A DNA stretch of 64,000 nt from Stenotrophomonas sp. ZAC14D1_NAIMI4_1. GTDB taxonomy: Bacteria; Pseudomonadota; Gammaproteobacteria; Xanthomonadales; Xanthomonadaceae. The position numbers and the translations under genes are program-made. Below are positions 19,531 to 29,500 of this stretch, one piece after another; positions within the stretch are counted from its first letter, which is position 1; each line of letters opens with the position of its first letter. The stretch is from the NCBI RefSeq assembly GCF_003086775.1, contig NZ_CP026001.1, forward strand, positions 4,638,462 to 4,702,461. Direction: 5' to 3'. Below the pieces are notes generated by a model that was given only the letters and a program-made list of their open reading frames with translations, made no database searches and was not told the DNA's origin.

Positions 19531-20444
19531 ACAAGATCGTGAAGAAGACCCTTCCCATACTGCTGACCAGCGCAGCGGTGATCGTCGCCCTGCTGGTGCT
19601 GCGCCAGCTGTGGGTCTATTACATGGATGAGCCGTGGACCCGTGACGCCCATGTCGGCGCCGACGTGGTGCAGGTGGCCCCGGATGTGTCCGGGCTGGTG
19701 GAATCGGTGAACGTGGCCGACAACCAGGCAGTGAAGAAGGGCGACGTGCTGTTCGTGGTCGACCGCGCGCGTTACCGCATCGCGCTGGAACAGGCCAAGG
19801 CCAGCCTGGCCGAGCGCCAGGCGTCGGTGGCGCAGCTGCGCCGCGAGATCGGCCGCGACCGCAGCCTGCAGGACCTGGTGGCCGCCGAGGATGCCGAAGT
19901 GCGCCGGGCCAAGCTGCAGGCCGCGCAGGCCGCGCTGGCCACCGCCCAGGCCGCGGTGGACCTGGCCGATCTGAACCTGGCCCGCACCGAGGTGCACGCG
20001 CCGGCCGACGGCCGGGTCAACGACCGCACCATGCGCGTGGGCGACTACGTGGTGGCCGGCAAGCCGGTGCTGGCGCTGCTGGATACCGGCTCGTTCCGCA
20101 TCGATGGCTACTTCGAGGAAACCCGCCTGCGCGGCGTGGCCCCCGGGCAGAGCGTGGACATCCGCCTGATGGGCGAGTCGACCGCGCTGCGTGGCCACGT
20201 GGAAAGCATCGCCGCCGGCATCGAGGACCGCTACCGCAGCAACGGCAGCACCCTGCTGCCGAACGTCACCCCGGCCTTCGACTGGGTGCGGCTGGCGCAG
20301 CGCATCCCGGTGCGCATCGCCATCGACGAGGTGCCGCAGGGCGTCGAACTGATCGCCGGCCGTACCGCCACGGTGACGGTGCAGACCAACAGCAGCAAGC
20401 ACGCAGACAAGGCCGGCACCACGCCGACACAGGCGGGCCTGTGA
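19527..20444 (+). CDS. HlyD/AaeA-family periplasmic adaptor of the efflux pump
   Basis: Membrane-fusion protein of about 305 residues from GTG 19527 (an upstream in-frame TTG at 19515 is less likely because of the 4-nt GTGA overlap). One N-terminal membrane anchor (about 8-28) is followed by a biotinyl-lipoyl half (DEPWTRDAHVGADVVQVAPDVSGLV), a coiled-coil hairpin (about 85-150, AKASLAERQASVAQLRREI), and the second lipoyl half with beta-barrel (APADGRVNDRTMRVGDYV). It links the FUSC pump to the outer-membrane channel. The next gene also starts with a GTGA overlap. Confidence 0.88.
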   Translation: MNKIVKKTLPILLTSAAVIVALLVLRQLWVYYMDEPWTRDAHVGADVVQVAPDVSGLVESVNVADNQAVKKGDVLFVVDRARYRIALEQAKASLAERQASVAQLRREIGRDRSLQDLVAAEDAEVRRAKLQAAQAALATAQAAVDLADLNLARTEVHAPADGRVNDRTMRVGDYVVAGKPVLALLDTGSFRIDGYFEETRLRGVAPGQSVDIRLMGESTALRGHVESIAAGIEDRYRSNGSTLLPNVTPAFDWVRLAQRIPVRIAIDEVPQGVELIAGRTATVTVQTNSSKHADKAGTTPTQAGL

Positions 20445-21910
20445 ACACCACCCTGCCCCGTCTCGGCCTGATCGTTGCGCTGGCCAGCCTGGCGGCCTGC
20501 AAGACCGTCGGCCCGGATTACGCCCTGCCGGAAGGCTCGGCCTTCAAGCGCCCGGAGGCCAACGCCGCCTTCATCGACACCCGGAACCCGGACGTCGCCG
20601 CCAACCAGGCACTGCCCGACCGCTGGTGGTCGCTGTACAACGACCCGGTGCTGGACGGCCTGATCACCCAGGCGCTGCGTGACAACGTCGAACTGAAGGC
20701 CGCCGATGCGCACCTGCGCCGCGCCGCCGCCGTGTACGAACAGGCGATGGATGCCGGTGGCTTCGAGTACGAGGCCGAGGCCGGGGTCAGCCGCGCGCAG
20801 CTGTCGGCCGAAGCCTTCCTGCAGGAGCACGAACTACCGGTGATCAACCTGGCCGACGGCAAGTTCGCCGCCAGCTACCAGTTCGACCTGTTCGGCAAGC
20901 TCAAGCGCGGTGCCGAAGCCGCCCACGCCGACGAACAGTCGGTGGCCGCCGCACGCGACCTGGCCCAGGTGAGCGTGGTGGCCGAGGTGGCCGACAGCTA
21001 CCTGGAAATCTGCCACGCCAACCACGAACTGCACGTGGCCGAACATTCCCTGCAGCTGCAGCAGCGCAGCCGCTCGGTCACCCAGCGCCTGATCCAGGCC
21101 GGCCGCGGCACGCCGCCGGAGCTGGCCCGCGCCAACGCGCAGGTCGCCCTGCTGGAAGCCGCGCTGCCGCCGCTGCGCGCGCAGCGTTCGGCCGCGGCCT
21201 ATTCGCTGGCCGCCCTGCTGGGCCAGACCCCCGGCCAACTGCCGGCCGGGGTGATCGACTGCGCCGACGCGCCGCGCCTGGCCCAGCCGCTGCCGGTGGG
21301 TGATGGCCGCGCCCTGCTGCAGCGCCGCCCCGACATCCGCCAGGCCGAGCGCAAGCTGGCCTCGGCCACCGCGCGGATTGGCGTGGCCACCGCCGAGCTG
21401 TACCCGGACATCCGCCTGGGCGCCTCGCTCGGTGCCGCCGGCCTGCTGGAGGACTTCGGTACGCCGATGACCCAGCAGTGGTCGATCGGCCCGCTGATCT
21501 CCTGGACGCTGCCGTCCTCGGGCACCCACGCGCGCATCCACGCCGCCGAGGCCGGTGCCGATGCTGCGCTGGCCGAGTTCGACCATGCCGTGCTGCAGGC
21601 CCTGCGCGAGACGCAGACCGCACTGGACCGCTACGCGCAGGACCTGCGCCGCCTGCAGTCGCTGCGCGAAGCCCAGCAGCAGGCCGCACTGGCCGCCGAG
21701 CAGAACCGCCGCCTGTACCAGGGCGGACGCACGCCGTACCTGTCCAGCCTGGATGCCGACCGCAGCCTGGCCACCAGCGATGCCACCCTGGCCGCTGCCG
21801 AGGCGCAGGTCTCGCGCGACCAGATCCATCTGTTCCTGGTGCTGGGTGGCGGCTGGCAGGCGACGGTCGCCCCGGCCGCGCCCGCCACCGCACAGGCCAC
21901 GGCGAAGTAA
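20441..21910 (+). CDS. NodT-family outer-membrane efflux lipoprotein
   Basis: A 489-residue RND-type outer membrane factor. The signal peptide ends in the lipobox LAAC (Cys about 19), followed by the hallmark VGPDY and RWWSLYNDPVLDGLI. Two TolC-like repeats of long helices and strands follow, with RRPDIRQAERKLASATARIGVATAELYPDI in the second. It provides the outer-membrane duct. The GTG start overlaps the adaptor stop (GTGA). Inclusion of its own channel gene distinguishes this operon from E. coli aaeXAB, which relies on TolC. Confidence 0.9.
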   Translation: MNTTLPRLGLIVALASLAACKTVGPDYALPEGSAFKRPEANAAFIDTRNPDVAANQALPDRWWSLYNDPVLDGLITQALRDNVELKAADAHLRRAAAVYEQAMDAGGFEYEAEAGVSRAQLSAEAFLQEHELPVINLADGKFAASYQFDLFGKLKRGAEAAHADEQSVAAARDLAQVSVVAEVADSYLEICHANHELHVAEHSLQLQQRSRSVTQRLIQAGRGTPPELARANAQVALLEAALPPLRAQRSAAAYSLAALLGQTPGQLPAGVIDCADAPRLAQPLPVGDGRALLQRRPDIRQAERKLASATARIGVATAELYPDIRLGASLGAAGLLEDFGTPMTQQWSIGPLISWTLPSSGTHARIHAAEAGADAALAEFDHAVLQALRETQTALDRYAQDLRRLQSLREAQQQAALAAEQNRRLYQGGRTPYLSSLDADRSLATSDATLAAAEAQVSRDQIHLFLVLGGGWQATVAPAAPATAQATAK

Positions 21911-21913
21911 GCC

Positions 21914-23953
21914 ATGAACGCGCTGACCGACCGCCAGGCCTGGCTGTTCTCGATCAAGACCTACCTGGCCGCGGTGGCCGCGCTGTACATCGCCATGGCC
22001 GGCAACCTGTCGCGCCCGTACTGGGCGATGGGCACGGTGTACATCGTCAGCCAACCGCTGCTGGGCCCGACCCGGGCCAAGGGCGTGTACCGCATCGTCG
22101 GCACCCTGGTGGCCGGCCTGGCCACCCTGCTGGTGCTGCCGGCACTGGTGGAAACGCCCCTGGTGCTGAGCGCGGCGATGTCGATCTGGCTGGCCGCCTG
22201 CCTGTTCCTGGCCCTGCTCAACCGCGGCCCGCGCGGCTATGCGTTCCTGCTGGCCGGTTACACCACCGCCTTCATCGGCTTCCCGGCGGTGACTTCGCCG
22301 GAGACCATCTTCGACACGGTGGTGGCGCGCAGCGAAGAGATCATCCTCGGCACGGTGGTAGCGGTGCTGGCGGCCTCGCTGCTGTTCCCGGCCTCGGTGC
22401 AGCCGATGCTGCGCACGCGCATCGGCAACTGGATGGAGGATGCGTCGCAGTGGTGCCGGCAGATCCTCGAGCGCGGCCGTGCCCATGCCCCGCGCAACCG
22501 CCTGGCCGCCGACCTGGTGCAGTTCGAGGCCCTCATCGAGTTCCTGCGCCGCGATGATCCGCGTCATGCCGGTGGGGCCATTTCGATGGAACGCCTGCGC
22601 GAGCGCATGCTGCTGTTGCTGCCGGTGCTGTCCTCGATCGCCGATCGCCTGAGCGCGCTGCGCAGCGATGGCCAAACACTGCCGGAAGGCCTGCCTGCGC
22701 TGGTCGATGACATCCACGACTGGATCGACACACCCGCCAGTGCCAGCGACTACGCCCGCCTGCGCGCGCGCATCAGTGCGCTGAAGCCGCAGGTGGACAG
22801 CGACCTGCAGCACCTGCAGCTGGCCAGCCTGCTGCTGCGCCTGGAGGAACTGGTGGACCTGTGGCAGGACTGCCGCACCCTGCAGCACGCGATCGACCAC
22901 GGCACCGCGCCGCTGGACCGCGCGCACTACCGCATCCGCACCGAACGCGTGGCCACCGACAAGCATGTCGACTACGGCATGGCGCTGTTCTCCGCACTCA
23001 GCGCCGGCGTGGCCCTGATGAGCTACTGCGTGCTGTGGATCGGCCTGGGGTGGGAAGGTGGCGGCAACGGCGCGATGATGGCGGCGGTGACGGCGGCCTT
23101 CTTCGCTGCGCAGGACGATCCGGCACCGAGCATGGTGTCGTTCCTGGTGTGGGCCATCGTCGCCTCGCTGGTAGCCGGCGTGTACCTGTTCGGCGTGTTC
23201 CCGGCCGTGCACGACTTCGGCCTGCTGGCGCTGGTGCTGGCGGTGGCGTTCCTGCCGCTGGGGCTGTTGCTGCATCACCCCAAGAGCGCGCTGTTCGCAC
23301 TGCCGCTGACGGTGAACCTGGCCGCCCTGCTGAGCCTGCAGAACACCTACAGCGCCAACATCCAGAGCTTCCTCAATTCGTCCATCGCCATGTTCATCGG
23401 CATCGGCTTTGCAGTGGTGATGACCCGCCTGTTCCGTTCGGTGGGTGCCGAGTGGACCGCGCGCCGCCTGGTGCGGCAGGGCTGGAACACGCTGGCTGAG
23501 GCCGCCGAAGGGCGCGGCCAGCAGGACCGCCAGCGCTTCGCCGCGCGCATGCTCGACCTGCTGGGCCTGCTCGCCCCGCGCCTGGCGGCGACGCCGGAAG
23601 GCAGCGACATCGCCTCGGTGGACATGCTCAACGAGGCGCGCATCGGCCTGAACATCCTGCAGCTGCGCCGCGCCCGCCTGGAACTGCCCGAGCGCAGCCG
23701 CGAGGCGGTGGAGCACATCCTGGAAGAGATCGCCGCGCATTACCGCCGGCAGATCGCCGCACGCCACCCGATTGCCGCGGCCGAAGCCCTGCGCGAGCGC
23801 CTGGACACGTCACTGGGGCGCGTGGGTGGCGTGGCCGCCTGCAAGGCACGCGATGAAGCACTGATGGGCCTGATCGGCCTGCGCTTTGCGCTGTTCCCGG
23901 AAGCGAAGGCGCTGGCGCCGGGGTTGGCGGACGCCGAAGCACCGTCGGTGTGA
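21914..23953 (+). CDS. FUSC/AaeB-family aromatic acid efflux pump
   Basis: A 679-residue inner-membrane protein with the AaeB layout: a first membrane cluster (about 12-165) beginning WLFSIKTYLAAVAALYIAMAGNLSRPYWAMGTVYIVSQPLLGPTRAK in family style, a cytosolic helical region (about 170-350), a second membrane cluster (about 355-510) and a cytosolic tail. FUSC proteins expel fusaric acid, hydroxybenzoates and related acids. It begins 3 nt after the channel gene. The operon differs from the LysR-controlled fuaABC locus reported for S. maltophilia in having a MarR regulator and DUF1656 gene. Confidence 0.9.
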   Translation: MNALTDRQAWLFSIKTYLAAVAALYIAMAGNLSRPYWAMGTVYIVSQPLLGPTRAKGVYRIVGTLVAGLATLLVLPALVETPLVLSAAMSIWLAACLFLALLNRGPRGYAFLLAGYTTAFIGFPAVTSPETIFDTVVARSEEIILGTVVAVLAASLLFPASVQPMLRTRIGNWMEDASQWCRQILERGRAHAPRNRLAADLVQFEALIEFLRRDDPRHAGGAISMERLRERMLLLLPVLSSIADRLSALRSDGQTLPEGLPALVDDIHDWIDTPASASDYARLRARISALKPQVDSDLQHLQLASLLLRLEELVDLWQDCRTLQHAIDHGTAPLDRAHYRIRTERVATDKHVDYGMALFSALSAGVALMSYCVLWIGLGWEGGGNGAMMAAVTAAFFAAQDDPAPSMVSFLVWAIVASLVAGVYLFGVFPAVHDFGLLALVLAVAFLPLGLLLHHPKSALFALPLTVNLAALLSLQNTYSANIQSFLNSSIAMFIGIGFAVVMTRLFRSVGAEWTARRLVRQGWNTLAEAAEGRGQQDRQRFAARMLDLLGLLAPRLAATPEGSDIASVDMLNEARIGLNILQLRRARLELPERSREAVEHILEEIAAHYRRQIAARHPIAAAEALRERLDTSLGRVGGVAACKARDEALMGLIGLRFALFPEAKALAPGLADAEAPSV

Positions 23954-23960
23954 TGCGATC

Positions 23961-23983
23961 CGCCGGGCTTGGCCCGGCGCTAC
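23961..23983. repeat. SMAG palindrome
   Basis: CGCCGGGC and GCCCGGCG around TTG, ending in CTAC (GTAG on the minus strand), 8 bp after the FUSC pump stop codon. It probably shapes the 3' end of the efflux transcript. Confidence 0.7.
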
Positions 23984-24020
23984 CATCGTCATCCCATGGC
24001 CATGCCAACAGGACGGTTCA

Positions 24021-24419
24021 ATGAGTTACGACATGATGGTGTTCGAGGCCAGCGCGGCCCCGCGCGACGCAGCGGCCTTCATCGCCTGGTTCGAGAAACA
24101 GGCGGAATGGGGTGAGAACCACGAGTACGACGACCCGGCGGTGAGCAGCCCGGCGCTGCAGGCGTGGTTCGCGGAGATGGCACAGGAATTCCCGCCGATG
24201 AACGGGCCGCTGAGCAACGACGATGACGATCGTGCCGAGGTGACCGACTACAGCATCGGCCGCCAGGTGATCTACGGCGCGTTCGCCTATTCGGTGGCCG
24301 AGCGTGCGCATGGGCGCGTGCAGGACCTGGCCGAGAAGCACGGCGTGGGGTTCTTCGACCTGAGTGCCGATGAAGCGGCGATCGTGTTTCCGGACGGGCT
24401 GGTGTTGATCGCGGAGTAG
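24021..24419 (+). CDS. Hypothetical protein, 132 residues, acidic
   Basis: ATG 24021 follows AGGACGG at a workable distance. The protein is acidic, soluble, without signal peptide or membrane segment, and rich in Ala, Asp, Glu and Trp. Recurrent features are MSYDMMVFEASAAPRD at the start, FIAWFEKQAEW, an acidic DDDDRAEVTDYSIGRQVIYGAFAYSVAERA and a C-terminal VIFPDGLVLIAE strand. It resembles small alpha/beta proteins often seen as stand-alone immunity-like genes in proteobacteria, but I do not recognise a named family and assign no function. It is flanked by GTAG palindromes on both sides. Confidence 0.75.
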   Translation: MSYDMMVFEASAAPRDAAAFIAWFEKQAEWGENHEYDDPAVSSPALQAWFAEMAQEFPPMNGPLSNDDDDRAEVTDYSIGRQVIYGAFAYSVAERAHGRVQDLAEKHGVGFFDLSADEAAIVFPDGLVLIAE

Positions 24420-24426
24420 GTGTGGC

Positions 24427-24671
24427 GGCAGGGCTGCGCCCTGCACCTGCGGTAGTGCCGGCCGCTGGCCGGCAACCTCAACGGCAAAAGCGGGTTTCCT
24501 GAGGGATGGCGCTCTGCTTTGGTGGGTGCCGACCGTTGGTCGGCACGGGGTCGGATATCGATGTCTGACAGATGTGTCGACCAACGGTCGACACCCATCA
24601 ACAGCCGCAGTTGCCAGTAGATCCACGCCATGCGTGGATGGGGGTCAGAGCCCGTTCCCGCCGGGAACGGG
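24427..24671. repeat. Cluster of five SMAG and related palindromes
   Basis: Between the hypothetical gene and recD the 225-bp gap is almost entirely palindromic: GCAGGGC/GCCCTGC at 24427-24444, a GTAG unit at 24452-24474, GTGCCGACC/GGTCGGCAC near 24525-24547, GTGTCGACC/GGTCGACAC at 24574-24594, GTAG-ATCCACGC/GCGTGGAT at 24617-24640, and CCCGTTCCCG/CGGGAACGGG at 24651-24671. The last unit lies inside the end of recD. No gene is present in the gap. Confidence 0.75.
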
Positions 24672-26510
24672 ATCCGACCCCGCTTCGGCACCCAACCGCC
24701 AGGCCAATCCACCGAGGCGGCTCGCGTGCCGCTTCAACGCTGCCACCAGCACCTCTTCGCTGGCGGCTACATGCAGGCGCTGGCGGGCGCGGGTGAGACC
24801 GGTGTAGACCAGTTCGCGTGACAGCACGCGGCTGTCCTGGCGCGGCAGCTGCAACCACACTTCATCGAATTCCGAGCCCTGCGCCTTGTGCACGGTCATC
24901 GCGAACGCGCTCTCGTGCGCGGGCAGTGCGGCCGGGTGGAACGCGCGCGGCTGTTCGGCGGTATCGCCGGGGAACCACGCCACCATCGCGCCGCTGGGGT
25001 CGCGCAGGCAGATGCCGATGTCACCGTTGAACAGGCGATGGCGGTAGCTGTTCTCGGTCACCAGCAGCAGCCGGCCCTGGAAGTAGCCGGGGGTGTTGCC
25101 GGCCAACAGCTGTTCGATGCGGCTGTTGAGCCCGCGTGCCCCCTGCGGGCCTTCGCGCAGGGCGGTCAATACGCGCAGGCGGCCAGCCTGCTGCAGCGCG
25201 CGGCCGGGATCTTCCGCTTCGGCCAGCGCGCGCCAGTGCGAAAGCAGGTGCTCGCGTTGCCCGCGCAGCGGGTCAGCATCGTTTTCATGGAAGCTGACAC
25301 CGGACAGGCTGCCGCCACGCAGCAGGGCCAGTGCCGTGCGGCTGTCGCCCTCACGCACGGCCTGCGCCAGCGGCGCCAGCTGCAGTGCATCGCTTTGCCT
25401 GTAGCCACGCTGCAGCTGCACGCGGCGGCCGGCGAAGGCGCCTGGCGCGGCCTGCGGCTGCAGGGTCGGCGCCGCCAGCAGGCCGTGCAGGGCCTGCGCA
25501 TCATCGGCGCGCGTACCGGTGCCATCGCCACTGGCGCGCAGGATGGCGCTGAGCACATCGCCGGCTTCTACAGAGGGCAGCTGGTCAGGGTCACCCAGCA
25601 GGATCAGCCGCGTGCCGCTGGCGATGGCGTCGACCAGCTTGGCCATCAGCGGCAGGTCGATCATCGACGCTTCGTCGACCACCACCACATCCACCGGCAG
25701 CGGGTTGTCGGCGTGGTGGCGGAAGCGCGGCGAATCGGGGATGACACCCAGCAGGCGATGCAGGGTAGTGCCGGTGCCCGGCAACGCGGCGCACAACGCC
25801 GGATCGAGGCCCTCTTCCTGCAGGCGCTGCACGGCCAGGCGCAGGCTCTCGGCCATGCGTTCGGCGGCACGCCCGGTGGGCGCGGCCAGTGCGACCTGCG
25901 GCACCGGCTCGCCGGCATGCAGGGCCTGCGCGGCCAGCAGCAGCAACAGGCGCGCGATGGTGGTGGTCTTGCCGGTGCCGGGGCCGCCAGTCACCAGCGC
26001 CAGCGGATGGCGCAGGGTGACACCAGCGGCGCGGGCCTGGTGGTCTTCCTGCGCCGCGGCAGCGGGAAACAGCCGCGCGAACAAGGGTGCCAGCGCCGCC
26101 ATGTCCGGTGCCGGCAACGGGTGGCGGCCGATGCGCTGCAGTCCTGCCGCCAGCTGCCGCTCGTATTCGCGGTAGCGGCGCAGGTACAACAGGCCGTTTT
26201 CCAGCACCAGCGGTGCCTCGTCGGCAGCAGCGTCGGGGTCCTCCGGCTGCGCCACCCACGGCGAAGCCTGCAGCTGGGCCAGCCACTGCGCCGGCGCGGG
26301 CCAGGCCTGGAAACCTTCCAGCACGCGCTGCGGCTGTGCCGGATCGAACGCGGCATGGCCCTGCGATACCGCCAGCGATGCCAGTGCGGCGGCAACCGCC
26401 ACGCCATCGGGCGTGTCCTCGCGCAGACGCCGCAGGCTGGTGGCCAAGGCATGGTCGAGGGTGCGCAGATGACCGCCGCGGTAAAGCTGCTGCAGCAGGG
26501 TGGCGCTCAT
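24645..26510 (-). CDS. recD: Exodeoxyribonuclease V subunit alpha
   Basis: RecD is the fast 5'-3' helicase of RecBCD. The 621-residue protein has Walker A GGPGTGKTTT (about 175-184), Walker B VVVDEASMIDLPLM, LLGDPDQLPSVEAGDVL (motif III), FAMTVHKAQGSEFDEVW (motif V) and ELVYTGLTRARQRLHV (motif VI), so all helicase motifs are intact. The ATG overlaps the recB stop by 4 nt. The last dozen residues (GSDPVPGGNGL and neighbours) are encoded by a perfect repeat palindrome at 24651-24671, so the native C-terminus may have been replaced by repeat insertion. Confidence 0.93.
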   Translation of the reverse strand: MSATLLQQLYRGGHLRTLDHALATSLRRLREDTPDGVAVAAALASLAVSQGHAAFDPAQPQRVLEGFQAWPAPAQWLAQLQASPWVAQPEDPDAAADEAPLVLENGLLYLRRYREYERQLAAGLQRIGRHPLPAPDMAALAPLFARLFPAAAAQEDHQARAAGVTLRHPLALVTGGPGTGKTTTIARLLLLLAAQALHAGEPVPQVALAAPTGRAAERMAESLRLAVQRLQEEGLDPALCAALPGTGTTLHRLLGVIPDSPRFRHHADNPLPVDVVVVDEASMIDLPLMAKLVDAIASGTRLILLGDPDQLPSVEAGDVLSAILRASGDGTGTRADDAQALHGLLAAPTLQPQAAPGAFAGRRVQLQRGYRQSDALQLAPLAQAVREGDSRTALALLRGGSLSGVSFHENDADPLRGQREHLLSHWRALAEAEDPGRALQQAGRLRVLTALREGPQGARGLNSRIEQLLAGNTPGYFQGRLLLVTENSYRHRLFNGDIGICLRDPSGAMVAWFPGDTAEQPRAFHPAALPAHESAFAMTVHKAQGSEFDEVWLQLPRQDSRVLSRELVYTGLTRARQRLHVAASEEVLVAALKRHASRLGGLAWRLGAEAGSDPVPGGNGL

Positions 26511-29500
26511 GCGCGGGCTCCGATGGCGCGCGCGACCAGTTCGGCATGGGCGGCGTCGCCACCGGCGAACAGCGCGTCCAACCCATCCACCAGCGCCGGC
26601 GCGAAGCGGTCCACGTGCACGCCATTGCCGTCGCCATCCAGGCCGCGGCAGAACAGGTAGCGGATGCCGCCCATGTCGCGCACGTAGTCGTAGGCACCGC
26701 CCAGGCGGAAGCGCAGCCAGCGGTGCAGGGCCACGGTGTAGATCAGCGCCTGCAGGTCGTATTCGCTGTGGCGCATGGCGATCTGCAGCAGGTCCGGGCT
26801 GTAGCCCGGCAGACGGTTGGATTTGTAGTCGAGCACGTACCAGCGCCCATCGCGCACATAGGTGAGGTCGATCTTGCCGGTCATCAGCCCTTCCAGCCGG
26901 CGGCGCAGGCCGAAACCACGACGCGCGCTGGAAATGCCATGGGCGTGCAGCAGCTGCAGCAGTGCCGGCACGGCGGTCGGTTCGATCGCGAAGTGGAATT
27001 CGATTTCGGCGCGGCGCTCGCCTTCGCCCAGGCTGTGCAGGGCACCGCCTTCAGGCAGCGCGACGGTGAGCGTGTGGCCAACCAGCGGCACCAGCACCGC
27101 CACGCCGTCGTCGAGGTCCTCGTCGGCATAGCCTTCGTCGTGCAGCGCCTTGCGCAGCAGCTCGGCCTGCCCATCGGGCGCGGCTTGGTCGGGTGTCCAG
27201 CCGCCCCACGCGGCGAAATCGACGTTCTCCAGCGCCTCGTGCAGGACGTTGCCGAAGCGGCTGCCCATGAAGCGCGGGTCCAGCGGCGCGGCTTCGGTGG
27301 CAGCGGGTTCGGGCAGGGCCGGTTCCAGCGGCAGCTCCGCGCCGGCCGGCTCATCGGCCGCGGGCGACGGCAGTTCGGTCGCAGCAGCTTCGATGTCATT
27401 GCCGGCATCGGCATGTGCCAGCTGGGTGAAGCTGTACACCCACCAGTCGTGCGGCACGCGCCGGGTCAGGCCACGCACGGCCGGCAGTTCACCCTCCTGT
27501 TCCACCGGCAGCTGCGGCAGGCGCAGCACCGGCTCGCTGTCGTCGATTTGCACATCGGCGTGCGCGCGCAGCCCCTGCAGATCGCCCAGCAGCGGTGCCA
27601 GGCGGGTCTTGCCCAGTCCGGCGAGGTCGCCGATGGCGATCCACAGCGCATGCTCGGCGCGGGTCAGGCCGACGTACAGCAGGCGCGCATCCTCGGCGCG
27701 CTGCTCGCGGTCGCGCTGCCCGCTGGCTGCATCCCAGGCCTCGTCCTTGTCCAGCTTCCAGTGCAGCTGGCGCTCGCCGCCCACGTGCACGGTGCAGTGC
27801 GCGGCGTTGTTGGGTGCGCCACCGTCGATGCCAACGAACGGCAGGTAGACCAGCGGGTACTCCAGGCCCTTGCTCTTGTGCAGGGTGATGATCTGCACGC
27901 GGCGCGCATCCGACTCCAGCCGCAGCAGCTGCTGTTCGTCGTTCTGGTCGGCATTGGCCATCTGCCCCTGCAGCCAGTCCAGCAGGCCATGCATGCCCAG
28001 CGCCTGCGCGGAGGCTTCCTGCAGCAGTTCGCCCAGTTGCAGGTAGTTGGTCAGCCGGCGCTCGCCATCGATCAGCGCCAGCAGGCGCTCGCCCTGTGCG
28101 GCGCAGACATCGGCCACCACGGCGAACGGGCCGCCGCGCTGCCAGCGCTCGCGCCAATGCAACAGCTGCGCCTGGAACGCACGCTGCAGGTCACCCTCGC
28201 GTTCCATGCTGGCGATCGCGCTGGCCCGCTGGCCGAGCAGCACCGTCGCCAGCGCCGCGCGCAGGCGGCCTTCGTCGGCCGGTTGCAGCAGGGCCAGCAG
28301 CAGCGCGCGCAGATCGCGCGCCTCGCTGGTGGAGAACAGGCTCTGCTTGCCGGCTGCCACCGCCGGAATGCCCACCGCCGCCAGCGCGCGCTGCACCAGC
28401 GTTGCCTCGCGGTGCGAGCGCACCAGCACGGCGATGTCACCGGGCTGCACGGGGCGGCCGCGCAGGATGGCGGTGCCGGCGCGCGCGTCCAGCAGGGTCT
28501 GGTGGATGTCCGCCACGCAGGCGTGGGTGGCGGCGGCACGCGAGGCGTCGGCGCTCAGCGCCTTGTCGCCGTCGCTGCGCAGCACGCGCAGGGTCAGTGC
28601 CGGCGCCGCTGCACCGTCGCGCTGGTAGTCGTCGTCGCTGCGCACGCCACCGGGACGGACCGGCTCGAAGCCGATGCCCGCCTCCAGGAACGCGTCGTCG
28701 CCGCCGTTGTCGTACAGCGCCTGCAGCGCGCGCAGCACCGAGGGCCGCGAACGGAAGTTCTGGTCCAGCGGCGGTGCCGGCCGCGCGGCCTGCTTGGCCT
28801 TGAGGTAGGTGTGGATGTCGCCGCCACGGAAGCCGTAGATCGCCTGTTTCGGGTCGCCGATCAGGAACAGCGCCGGTGGCAGGCCCAGCTGCTGCACCTC
28901 CGGCGAATCGCCGAACACGGTGTGGAAGATGCCCCACTGGCGATCATCGGTGTCCTGGAATTCATCGACCAGGGCGATGCGGTACTGCTGGCGCAGCTTG
29001 CGTACCAGCTCCAGCCGCTGCGAGCCCTCCAGTGCATGGGCCACGCCGTCGATCAGGTCGTCATAGGTCTGCACGCGGCGCGTGCGCTTGAGCGTGGCCA
29101 GGCGCTGGGTGGCTTCCTCGCGCAGGGCGTGCAGGAAGTTCAGCGCCGCGGCGCGCAGCCACTGCTCGCGCTGGGCCAGCAGGGCCACGTAGCGCTGCAG
29201 TGGGGCCTGCAGCTGCGAGGACGGCGTGCGGTCGGCGAACTTCTTGTTGGTCTTGGCCACCAGTGCATCGGGCAGCAGCGCCGGCAGGCGGTCGCTGGAC
29301 AGCAGTTCGGTGGCATCGCCACGCCCGGCCCAGGCCAGCAGCTGCCGGCCCAGCGGATGCAGCCAGCCCAGCTTGTAGGAAACGCCGTTGATCCACTTGT
29401 TGTCGACGGCCTCGCACAGGTCGAGGAAGAACTGCTCGCCATGCTCGCGCACGGCCATCGACAGGTCCGCCGCTGCGCCCTGCAGGGCCGCGCGGGGATC

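Noticed and set aside
20834..23767. 977-codon minus-strand open frame
   Set aside because: Antisense shadow of the FUSC pump and channel genes with repetitive Gln/Arg/His composition.
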